From Onchidella celtica (Eukaryota; Mollusca; Gastropoda; Systellommatophora; Onchidiidae), in contig OZ007567.1 of assembly GCA_963931925.1 (NCBI GenBank), positions 86,410,601 through 86,474,600 of the forward strand: a stretch of 64,000 nucleotides of DNA, given 5' to 3'. This document shows positions 26,101-38,100 of this stretch, one piece after another (the stretch's first letter is position 1; each line of letters begins with the position of its first letter). The notes beneath the pieces were generated by a model. It did no database searches, had not been told where the DNA came from, and saw only the letters and a program-made list of their open reading frames with translations. Made by a program: the position numbers and the translations under genes.

Positions 26101-29100
26101 GACTGAGGACTCGCAGCCATAATTTGGTGTCGAAGGAATCAGGATGGGAAAGAATTTCATTGCAAAGCTTCACTGCCAGACTATCATGGCATGGATTTTC
26201 CTGAAGAGAAACAGAAAAAAAAGTACAACAGATATACACTGAGAAATGTACTTCTAAGACTTGACTTTTCTTGAATGCTACTGGTCATAAGCCCAACCCT
26301 GGGTCCTCGTCCCGGGAGGTGGAAACAGGACAAAGTAGGGGATTGCTGGTTTCGGGCGAAGTACGGTGTGACCTTGTGTCACTTAGGCGCTACGCTAGCC
26401 GTGAAGGCCATCCCGGGTCACCCCGAAACGTCGCTGGCTAACAGGGCTCTGGTGAAATCCTGGCAGCAGGGGATGGATGAGGACGGAAGGCGACCGAAGG
26501 ATCTTTGGGCACGGCTTTTGTCTCTCGTGGTTGCGGGCAGAGGATTCCGTTTTTGGAACAATGGCCGGGACCAATGCACAGTATGTGCACTGCGCTTTCA
26601 GAAAGCAATGGCAGACCACTGGAAGAATTTCATGCCAAAAACTACAATGAAATGTCACACAAAAGGAAAGAAAGTTATAGTTCTGTGTCCTCTGAGTCCC
26701 CCAGGGAGGGTCGGGACTCAAAAACGACTGGGGAGGGAGAATCCACAACTGCAGAAGGCACCAGTGATGACGATACTGGCGTATCTGACGGTGAGTGCAA
26801 GAAACAGGGGTGTAGATACTCCTATTCAAAGAAAAGAAAAAGCAAAAGTGTCATCAACATCGGCACCTGGAATGTTAGGACCATGAAACAAATGGGAAAA
26901 CTTACACTCCTGTTAGAGGAGCTGAAGGAACTCAGCATGAACATCACTGGACTGAGTGAAGCACGATGGGACAAACAGGGCCTATTCAGGACAGAAGATC
27001 ACACCATCGTATACAGCGGAAACAAACGCGGCATGAATGGTGTTGCAATTATACTGGACAGACGCTTACGAGACAACATTAGCAGCCATGACGCTATAAG
27101 TGATAGAATTGTCACTGTGAAACTTGACACCCAACCCGTGCCCCTGAACATCATACAAGTATACGCCCCCACATCTGCGAGCACAGAAGAAGAAATAGAG
27201 CTGTTCTATAATGACCTACAATCAGTAACAGACAAAATCCCAAGCAGAGAAATATGCATAATCATGGGAGATTTCAATGCCAAAGTGGGAGAGGGTGAGG
27301 ATCTGGAATGTGGGATAGGACCCTATGGATTAGGAGAACGAAACGACCGAGGAGACATGATAGCATCTTTCTGCCATGCAAATGAAATGAGCATCACGAA
27401 CACTCTCTTTAAACACCCGATGCGAAGAAGATACACATGGATAAACCCTGGAGGCAATCTCCGAAACCAGATTGATTACATCCTGACTGACAAAAACTGG
27501 AAAACAACTGTGCTCAACTCAAAGACAAGGCCAGGGGCAGACTGTGACATTGACCACATTTTAGTGACAGCAAAGCTGAGATTGAAAGCCTATAGGAAGA
27601 GCAAGCCAAAACCCACCACCAGATTTGACACGGACAAACTGAAAGACCCTGAAATCAGCAATGCTTTTCAGATCGAAACAGAAAACCGTTTCTCAGCATT
27701 ACTCAAGGAGTGGTCAGCTGAAGAAAGACACCCAGATACACTGTGGAAAGACATGAAAAGAATTTGGAGTGAAACAGCTGAATAGAAACTCGGGAAAAGA
27801 ACGAGGAAAACTCCCAAACCATACATCAGTGAAGAAGTGATAGAGCTTGCAAAAAGAAAGAGCAAAGCCAGAAAACTTAGTAAACAAGATGAATATCATG
27901 CACTGAAGAAGGAAATCCAAACAAAGATCAGAAGAGACAAGAATGCATGGTTAGAAAGAGAGTGTGCAAACATAACAGAATGTAATACACAAAGAAAGTC
28001 AAAAGAAATGTTTGAACAAATAAGAAAAGTAAAAAAGAGGGATTTCCAACCACAGAACTTGAGTCTGAACAACAAAGAAGGCACAACACTGACAAACACA
28101 AAAGATGTGCTCTCAAGATGGCACGAATACGGCAAGATGCTGTTTGCGGACAACATCAGACCAGACCCGAGGGACCTCCAACAACCAGACTCACAACAGA
28201 TGGATAAAGAACCAGAACCTCTCTTGGAGGAAGTACAGGCTGCAATAAAACAAATAAAGAATGGAAAATCCCCTGGATTAGACAACATACCAGGTGAACT
28301 CCTGAAACATACCAGCGAATCAGGAATAAAAGCACTCCACCAAATGATCTGCAAAATTTGGCAGACAAATGAATGGCCAACAGACTGGAAGCTACAAGAA
28401 TTCGTCATGCTATACAAAAGCGGCAATGTCAAAGACTGGAAATTATAGAACCATCGCCCTCATCAGTCACACCAGCAAAATCCTGCTCATCATCATACTC
28501 AACAGAATGAAATCTAAGGTAGAAGAGGAACTATCAGAATGTCAAGCTGGTTACAGGACCAACAGAGGAACCGCTGACATGCTCTTCATACTACAAATAA
28601 TGATTGAACAGATAAGAAGCAATGGAAACGAAGCCTTCATCACGTTCATAGACTACAGCAAAGCGTTCGACAGCGTTAGGCACCATCACCTGTTCGATAT
28701 AATGATTAAGATGGGATTCCCGAAACACCTTGTGACCCTCATCGCTGCACTATACCACGAACAAAAGGCAACGATTAGATGGAACAATGAGAACTGTCCA
28801 TATTTCAACATCGAGAAAGGAGTCAGACAGGGTTGCATACTTTCACCTCATCTTTTCAATATTTATACTGAGCAGATCATGAGAAACGCAGACATAGAAG
28901 ATATGGGAATAAAGATTGGAGGCCGAAACATCACAAACCTTCGCTACGCTGATGACACAGCTCTTATGTCAGATAACATCACCAGCATGAAAAGAGTGTT
29001 GCACAGAGTGGATGAAGCGGGCAAGACAGCAGGCCTACACCTAAATGCTAAGAAAACGAAAGTCATGCATACTGGAACAGGGCACCATGAACACCAGGAG

Positions 29101-32100
29101 ATACTAGTAAACAAAACAGCACTAGAAAAAGTGACTGATTTCAAATACCTAGGATCACATAAATCGCAAGATGGAAGCTGCTCAAAGGACATAAAAACAA
29201 GGATATGAATGGCAAAACACAAAATGGTTCAACTAAACAACATTTGGAAGGATAGAGGCACACCAACGGACCTCAAAGTGAACATACTTAAGTGCTTGAT
29301 CTGGCCAGTCCTACTATATGGTTGTGAAGCCTGGACACTCAAAAAGGCAGACATAACAAGATTGGAGGCAGCTGAAATGTGGCTTTACAGAAGGCTACTC
29401 AGAATAAGTTGGACAGAAAGGAGAACAAATACAAGCATCTTAGAACAGCTTGGCACCACCAGAAGAATAACACCTGAAATAAATAAAAGAAGACTTGCAT
29501 ACATCGGCCACGCGGCCCGAAACAAAAGCACGGCCCTTATGATATCAATCCTTCAAGGAAAGACAGAAACAAAGAGAAAACAAGGAAGACCACCCATTAC
29601 ATATCACGATAACATCAAGAAAGTCAGCCAGCTGGAAATAAGTGAGCTAACTAGGAAAGCTAAGGACAGGATTGGGTGGAGGAGATTTTGTCGTGACATC
29701 AACTGTAGCAGCTAACATCGATGACGATGAAGCCGACAGGTGACAGGTGAGGTGACTGGTCATAAGAGACAATATTTTTTTTCTGCTTTAATTGATTACT
29801 TTTAAAAGCATTCATAAAATTTCTAGGCATGAAGTTAAATTTTTTATCATATGCAGACTATCCTCAGTAAATATTTAGAAATCAAATGCCAACTGACCAA
29901 GCCAACAAGACCACAATCACTTCTTCCCGTTTTAATAAATTTATATAGTGTGCAATACTACCTGGTACTGTCCGCACTGCCTTGTGTGTGACTCGGGAGT
30001 GTCAAAGGCTGGGGGAGAAAACCCTGATAAAAAACCGCACTGCCTTGTGTGTGACTCGGGAGAGTTAAAGGCTAGGGAGTAAACCCAAACAAAATCCGGT
30101 GGGAGGGACCCCAAGGCAGTTGGTGGGGAGGTCTGTTCCAATCCATCCTCTGGCATCCCCTGCAGCTCTATGCGATTCCAAACATATTGGCTATGCCTTT
30201 CCCTTGGATTAAATCTGTGGAGAAGAGAGGGGGTCTGTGCAAAATGGGCTAGGCACAGGTTCCATACTTTTTGCCCAGGCTAATGCAGCATACAGAGGGA
30301 GAACACTGCCAACCTGGGCAAATACAGTGTACAAAACCCATGCCCAAAAAGCTCTCACAGCTATATGTCAACACGGAGATGTCACTCTGTCATGGGTAAT
30401 GCCATGAAAACAACAAGGGGAGGGGCAGTTACAGGTTTTAAGTCTTCCCAAATTGGCGAAGGGGAAGGCGCCAGGGGCCTCTTCTATCGGTGGGAGTGAC
30501 TATTTAGTTACACTGGTCAGCTACCGCCCGCCTTAAGCTGAGCAGCCCTCAGCCAGTTGGGTGCCGACCCGCCACATCTGCCTGCCTCATTGGGTACATG
30601 GGGATAGATCAAAAATCGAAAAGTTGATGTAAATGATGTACCTCGCTCAAAACGAAAAAACCAAATAAAAATTAGCACTTGGAACGTTAGGACCATGTGC
30701 CCTGGACTTGACCAAAACATCGATATGACAAAGAACGACTCATTAAGAAAAACTGCAATAATAGACAAAGAATTGCTTAGGCTGAAAGTGGACATCGCAG
30801 CTTTACAAGAAACCAGACTGGCAGATACTGGTACACTCAAAGAGCAACACTACACATTTTTTTGGAAAGGACTTGACTCGAACCAACCTCGTCGTCATGG
30901 TGTTGGCTTTGCCATCAACAATCGCCTGCTCAGTTCCATCAACACACCCACTGGAAAGTCTGAAAGACTCATTTCCCTAAGATTACGCACAAAAACTGGT
31001 CACACCAACATAATCTGTGTTTACGCACCAACGCTTATGTCATCAGCAGACGATAAGGACCAGTTCTACAACATGCTAAACGAAATGTATGCCACCATTC
31101 CAAAAAACGAATCAGTAGTTCTCTTAGGAGACTTCAACGCAAGAGTTGGCGCGGACCATCAGTCTTGGCCTGTTTGCCTAGGACACCACGGCGTAGGCAA
31201 AATTAACGAAAATGGACAGCGTCTCCTGGAATTCTGTTCACAAAATGACTTGTGCATTACCAACACCTTCTTCAAATTGAATGACTCAAAGAAAGTTACG
31301 TGGCAACACCCAAGATCAGGACATTGGCATCAATTGGACTTGATTATCACCAGAAGGAAAGATCTGAACACGGTTAAATCAACAAGTAGCTTCCACAGCG
31401 CTGACTGCGATACAGACCACGCCCTTGTGATCAGCAAAATGCATACAAAGCCAATGAGAATATTTAGGAGCATCACGAAACGACAACCCAAATTAAACAT
31501 TACAAAAGCAAAACAAGAAGACTGTAAGAACGCTTTCACAAGAGAATTTAGTAACATCCCGGTAAATGATATGGAATCACCAAGCGTGGATGAAACATGG
31601 AACACAATTAAGACCAACATATATAACAGTGCCTCAACAGCTTATGGTACAAAGCCATCTTTCAGACATGATTGGGTTGGAGAAAACTCCACCACACTTC
31701 TTCCCCTGTTAGAAGAAAAGAGGAAAATGATGCTTGAATACAAGAAAGATCGCTCGCAAAGCAACAAAGACAAATTCAAACACATCAAGGCAAAGGTTCA
31801 AAGTGAAACAAGAAAATGCGCCAATGAGTACTGGACCAACTTATGCTCTGAAATTCAATCGGCCTCTGATGCAGGAGACTCCAGAAACATGTATGAAAAG
31901 ATTAAAGTTGCACTAGGACCAACCATTTCAAAAAGTGCCCCCATCAAGACAGAAAACGGCCAAGAACTTACCGACAAGAAGGAACAACTGGAGAGATGGG
32001 TCGAACATTATTCCAAACTATATGCAAACGAAAAGCCAGCAAATCAAGGCTTAGAAGAAGCAGTCCCAAAGCTACCTGAAATGACGGATCTGGATGTGGA

Positions 32101-35100
32101 ACCAACAATGAAAGAACTCTCTGAAGCCATCCAGGATATGAAAAATGGAAAAGCTTGTGGAGAGGATAACATTCCAGCTGAAGTCCTCAAAGAAAACCTT
32201 GAAACACTATTACCACACCTATACCACCTACTAATCGTGTGCTGGAAAACTGGAACAATTCCATCCGATATGAAAAATGCAAAAATTGTAACTCTTTACA
32301 AGAATAAAGGAGACAAAGGGGATTGTAACAATTACCGCGGCATATCATTGATGAGTATTACAGGGAAAGCGTTCGCCAAAATCATACTCAAACGATTACA
32401 CAGGCTCGCTGAAAGAATCTTACCAGAATCCCAATGCGGATTCAGAGCAGAACGATCAACTGCAGATATGATATTTACAGTCCGTCAACTACAGGAAAAA
32501 TGCAGAGAACAAGGAAAACCACTGTACATGGCTTTCATAGATCTGACAAAAGCCTTCGACACCGTAAGCAGACCATCGCTTTACATTGTACTGAAGTCCA
32601 TTGGATGTCCACCACAGCTATTGAAGCTGATCATCTCCTTTCATGACGACATGAGTGCATGCGTCCAGTTTGACGGAAACATCTCAGGTAAATTTGCAGT
32701 GAAGACCGGAGTAAAACAAGGATGTGTACTGGCACCAACTCTATTTGGAATTTACTTTGCAGCACTCCTACAGTTCGCTTTTCAAGACTCCACAGATGGT
32801 ATTTTCATCCGAACAAGATCAGATGGGTCTCTGTTCAATTTGGCCAGGTTAAAAGCAAAAACAAAGACTCGAGAAATCATGCTGCGTGAACTCCTCTTTG
32901 CAGACGATGCTGCAGTAGTAGCCCAAAACAACGAACAACTGCAAAATATGATGGACTTATTGTCAAATGCATGCGACCTCTTTTCCTTGACAATTAGTGT
33001 TAAAAAGACAGAGGCAATCGGACAAGGTACACTATCTCCTCCCGACATTTCATTGAACGGCAACAAGATCAACTCAGTTGAAAAGTTTACCTATCTTGGC
33101 TCCACAGTAACAGCATCACTATCCCTGGATGAAGAACTAAACGCCAGAATTGGGAAAGCAGCTATAACTTTTGGCAGGTTATCTCAGAGAGCTTGGAACA
33201 ACAAAAAGCTGACACTCAAGACCAAAATTCTTATTTATCAAGCTTGTGTCATCAGTACCTTGTTGTATAGCTGCAAAACGTGGACCACCTATACAAGACA
33301 CGAAAAAAGATTAAACAGCTTCCATCTTCGCTGCCTGCGGAAAATCATGGACATCAGATGGCAGGACAAAATCACCAACAGCGAAGTTCTCAAACGAGCA
33401 AAGCTCACCTCAATTCAAGCAACACTGAGAACAAGACGACTCAGGTGGATAGGACATGTCAAAAGAATGGATGATAGTAGAATCCCAAAGCAGATACTGT
33501 ATGGTGAGCTAAAAGAGGGAAAACGTCAAAGAGGTAGACCAAAACTACGTTTCAAAGATATCTACAGGACCCCACTGAAAGATTTTGGGATCGATGAAAA
33601 ATCATGGGAAAATGTGGCAGAAGATCGAACGACCTGGAAGGGAGCCGTCAGGAAAGGTGCTGCCAAATTTGAAAAAAATCAAAGAGAAATTAGGGAAGAA
33701 AAAAGACAGAAAAGGAAGGAAAAGACAAATGAAGTCACAAACGAAGGCGAGTATATGTGCTCACTCTGTGACCGAAGATGTAAATCGCATATCGGACGGA
33801 TTAGTCATGAGAGGAGCTGCTCTCGGCATCTGTCTTGAAGTCAGAAAATGCTGCAAAAACGAAAAGGGTCGTATATATAGTGAATCAGCAAGCCTTTGCG
33901 TAATTTTGTGTCACATCATGCTCCCTGAGACTTGTAGTTGCCATTCAGTTGGACAATACTATAAAGCATGAGTGGCTATAAACTACAAGTGCTAATGTCA
34001 TGTTATTCACATCATCATCAATAGACTGGAAATCTTGCTGTCTACACCTAGCTATATAAGACAGACAATCACAATGGCAGTTGTGTGAACGCGTAAATGT
34101 CCTGTGTCAAAAGCATGTATTATAAAAATAGATTTTCACTACAGTGTGTGTACCAACAAACACGCATCTTACCCTTACTGCGGAGCCTGATTTCTGGTTA
34201 TCCACTAAATGCTGCGCATCAGTGAGTTCCACTAAAAAGTTTGCCACGTTTACTTCGTTAATCTCTGCCAGTGGAGATGTGGACGGGGCATGGAGCAATG
34301 TCTTCAAGGTTGGCAAAAAGGCTTCTTCAACAAGTTCCTGGTTTGAGCTACGCATTCCAAAGAAAAAACATACAGCTACAATATTTACCTCAGCAAATCT
34401 GTTATAGTTTCAATGATTTAGGCTTATCCAATTGGGGACACTTGAGGTTAAGAGAAAATATAAAGACTTAAAATTGCTTATCTCACTCTCTATTCAACTG
34501 TATGTAAATTTACCAGATAGGTCTCAGCCATGTGCCAAGTAATTTGCTTAAAACATACAATGAAACAATAGTTTTGATTTTTCAGCCTTCAAAACTAACT
34601 GAGTCTCTGTAAATTTTAAAATGTTAACAAACTGGAATTTTAGTTTTCGGAAGTGAATGATTTCTTTTCTTGGCCATTTCAAACAAAATCAAAGTCTCAT
34701 TCCTTATTACTTGGGATGTATGCATACCTGCCAGAAAATGCAAAAAGAGGAAAGAAAATGCCCAGACACTGTAGTAAGGTTTCATCATCTTCAACAAGAG
34801 GGTTGTACCAAAGCAGCAATAAATGTGACAAAAGTTTGGATGATACCAGACGTCCTGACAACAGTAACTTAGCTATTCCTTCTGCTGCAATGTTGCGCAA
34901 TTCAGAGCTCTGGAAAAAGAAAGAAAGAATGTTCTCCAAATGTCCGTACTATACTACCAATTCTTTAAGTTGAAGTCCTCTCTCTCTATGTACCCTAATT
35001 TGCAATCAAAGCTGCAGTTTACAGATAAACAAATGCGGAGACATTACATATGCTTCACAGCTGAAATGAACACCTTTAGCCAATTTGATTTCATCAACTT

Positions 35101-38100
35101 CAAAGATGGAAATGAAAACAATATTAAGATACTATGAAAATGAGTTAATTCAAAGATTACACATACTTGAATTGCCACAATGACATAATACACACTAAAT
35201 TATGGACAAAAAAATATATTCTCTCCTGAGAAAGCAAGGAAACCACTTTGAAAGCTGACAAATTTGGGTATTTGTATTGTTAGCTAGAGAAAACAAGAAA
35301 CCACTTTGAAAGCTGACTTAAATTTTGGGAATTTGTATTTTTAGCTAGAAGCTCAAAAATGCTGTACATTTCATGCATAATCAATGCCAAATTAAGCTGT
35401 TTCAAAGATGAGAGTCACATCACAGACACAACTGGACTTAATCCTTGCCTTAAAAGTTACAGAATATAAGATCATGTAAATTTTGGTGATGCAAAATACA
35501 ATACTGAAATCCACAAACCTCACTGTCCAGTAAGGCACTGAGAATGGCAATTACTTTAGAGGCTGTGTCACCCCAGCCTTTCCGTTCATCTTCAGAACGA
35601 TCTTTGGTCTCATCATTGGATTCACTGACAACAGAGGATGTTAAGTCTTCTTGTTTTGTGGAGGAATCTCCATCTTCACCTTCTTTGGTACTGTCATTTA
35701 TATCGGAATTTCTTTTGTCCTGTGCTTCCGATGTATCCGCATCACTGAATGCATCCAGTCCAAAGACATGAATCAAGTCAAAAACAGATTTCAAGGCTGT
35801 AGCTTTAACAAGGTGTGTATCCATCTGAGAGGCCTGGCGGAGAGAATCATCAGTTTCAATTAAACAGTTCACAACTATAAGTCATTGTAACTTTACTAAA
35901 TAAACGCTGACAGAAGAGAAGCTTTGAGTGTTAAATATATCACTCTCTAAGGTCAGACTTCATACTGGATATTAATCTAAAATTCATAACAATCTTAAAT
36001 TAATCTGACAGTCATATGCTTTCATTGCGGATTGTTGGGCTCTAATTACATTACATCACCTGAGAGCAAATTATGCTGTGAAATTATTATCAAATCTGAG
36101 CAGTCAGCAACTTTCAGCAACAAATCTTACAAGTACTCTTTGTTCAAATCACTCTGCAGGACTTTTTGAGCTGCACAGTTCTTCTATGTAAATTGCACAT
36201 TGAATATTGGATCCAAAATTAGATAGTGGTTTTACATCACGCGCATTCAACATGTAAAGAGGCAGACCAGGTAATTTCAGTGAACACAGAACATTGTTTA
36301 CCTGCAGGAATAAGGGCAGGTGCTGCATGACAATGTCTTTCTTGATGAGACAACACAAGCCTATGGCCTTGACAGCAACATTACGAACCTCAGCCTCTTC
36401 ATTCACCATACCTGGTAATATCTGGAACGATATCTTAAGAAATTAATATCCAGTATTTAACTGTAAAGATTTTGTTTCCTACTATTTTGTATTGTTGTAC
36501 ATATTTTTTCCTATATGCTGCGAATCAACAGCAAAAAAAAAAAAAAAGCACATCACCTAGTGCCATTTTTAAATCTATCGTAGAGCTCCTACAGCCATTT
36601 AAGAGAAAAAGCAACCTGCTGTTATGTTTTTACACTGCTAGCATTCTGTGCAAGAGTTAAAGAAGTATGTTAATGCATTTGCTGTATCATTCAAAGATGC
36701 ATTTGCATCACTCTTCAGTATGCATCCTCCCCTCCCCATATATATATTTTGTTTAAAATAAATTGATAAAGCTGTTAAAAAAATGCAATAATACTGTTAC
36801 CTGGCTTTCCATTAGGGCATGAAGTGCTGGTGACAGTGTCTTTACATTCACTGTTGTGAGTAATTCACAAACAATTGTCAAACACTTCAGCACAGTCAGG
36901 GGATCATTCTGTAGACAATGGAATGAAATCAAAGAGAGATGTGAGAAGAAATGACGGTAACAATATATGACGACTCCATAGCTAAAATCCCTTGTAAACT
37001 GTTTTTGAAAAACTTAATTCATGGACAATTTTAAATCTATTAGCTATGCAAAAGCAACCACCATAACACAATGACAAAAATCAGAGCAACAAACCTTTTG
37101 AGTTCTGACTTCTTCAAGTTTTGGCTGGGATTCTTCCAGGAGTGACGAACGTTCAGCATCAAGGCTGGAAATGTCAGCTTTCAGCTTAGCAGCTTGCTCA
37201 AAATCTTGCTTTTCTATGCTCTCACTAAGTTCCTCTCTCAGCTGATGCAGCTTAACTCGAATGCTTGCAATCTGCCAATCACACAAAATACAGATATTTT
37301 CAAGTATTATAAGACCTTATGTTTATCACTGGCACTTACAAAAGCTCGCTTAAAACAGTACAACCAGTACACCATGAAGAAATTATCAATAAAACAATGA
37401 AACCTCTTGGGTAGGGAAGTGAAGATGTGTAAAATATCAAATCTATGCAACTGGGCATTTACAGAAAATTCACAGAGCTTAGTATTGTAATTTTATTATT
37501 ATTCAGTGCTTCCAGCAGCCAAGAAAGAAATTCGAGGAAATTTGTCCGGGTCCAGGGCAGCCGAAGAAAAATTTAAAAAATAGAGGGTAAAAAATCAAAA
37601 TCTGAGCATGTTGTAGGGCCAATCAACATACTTCACTTCAGACTAGCTAGACCCCTCACAAAAATGTACTAGAGATAGAAGTAGGCTATTAGAAGTCATA
37701 GTCTCTTTATACAGTATAAAGTCTAGCATAGTTAAACTATTAGTAAAAACCAAGCACAACTCACAACAGTACACCACCAGTCTCGGATTTAAGTTTAAAT
37801 TGCATGTGCATCCATAATAATATTATATGAAGACAGATGAAGAGATCTCCAACAACCAGCAGGAACTGTCACTCACTGCAGTAACTAGTACTAGTAACTC
37901 AAACTGGAACAAAAATATATTCCTCACTCTAGACTCTAGACAGTCTAGCATGCATAGGCCCTAGTATTAGGCTATAAGTATAGGGGCAGGGCATAGGGTC
38001 ACAGGAAGATTCTTGCAAGTCACTATCTTCATTAAAGAACAAAGCCACCATCATGTTTTGTTTGTTGTTCGATCTCAGAGTAGAAAAACTGCATCTCTTT

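Larger units (their letters stand above)
29951..33873 (+). mobile_element. Near-intact APE-type LINE with 1,047-codon ORF
   Basis: A non-LTR retrotransposon about 200 bp downstream of the first LINE, same orientation, antisense to NCAPG. A leader of about 0.7 kb, with a 63-bp tandem duplication, precedes a single long ORF; the 3' UTR is very short. Nine bases, TATATAGTG, occur at both proposed borders (29942-29950, 33874-33882). They may be a target duplication but are AT-rich enough to be chance, so the ends are provisional. Its protein is of the type often mis-annotated as craniofacial development protein 2-like; I cannot fix the LINE clade. Confidence 0.7.

Noticed and set aside
26275-26886. 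203-codon ORF overlapping the LINE start
   Set aside because: It is an out-of-frame reading of the LINE leader and the first part of its coding region; it has no domain.
30695-33838. Long ORF as a host gene (craniofacial development protein 2-like)
   Set aside because: Endonuclease, FADD-type reverse transcriptase and a terminal zinc finger show it is a LINE polyprotein; that database name is a common mis-annotation of such elements.
33874-34021. ATC-repeat at 34009 as the LINE tail
   Set aside because: The other LINEs here end within about 40 bp of their stop codon, and the only border repeat found (TATATAGTG) puts the end at 33873; the alternative is not excluded.
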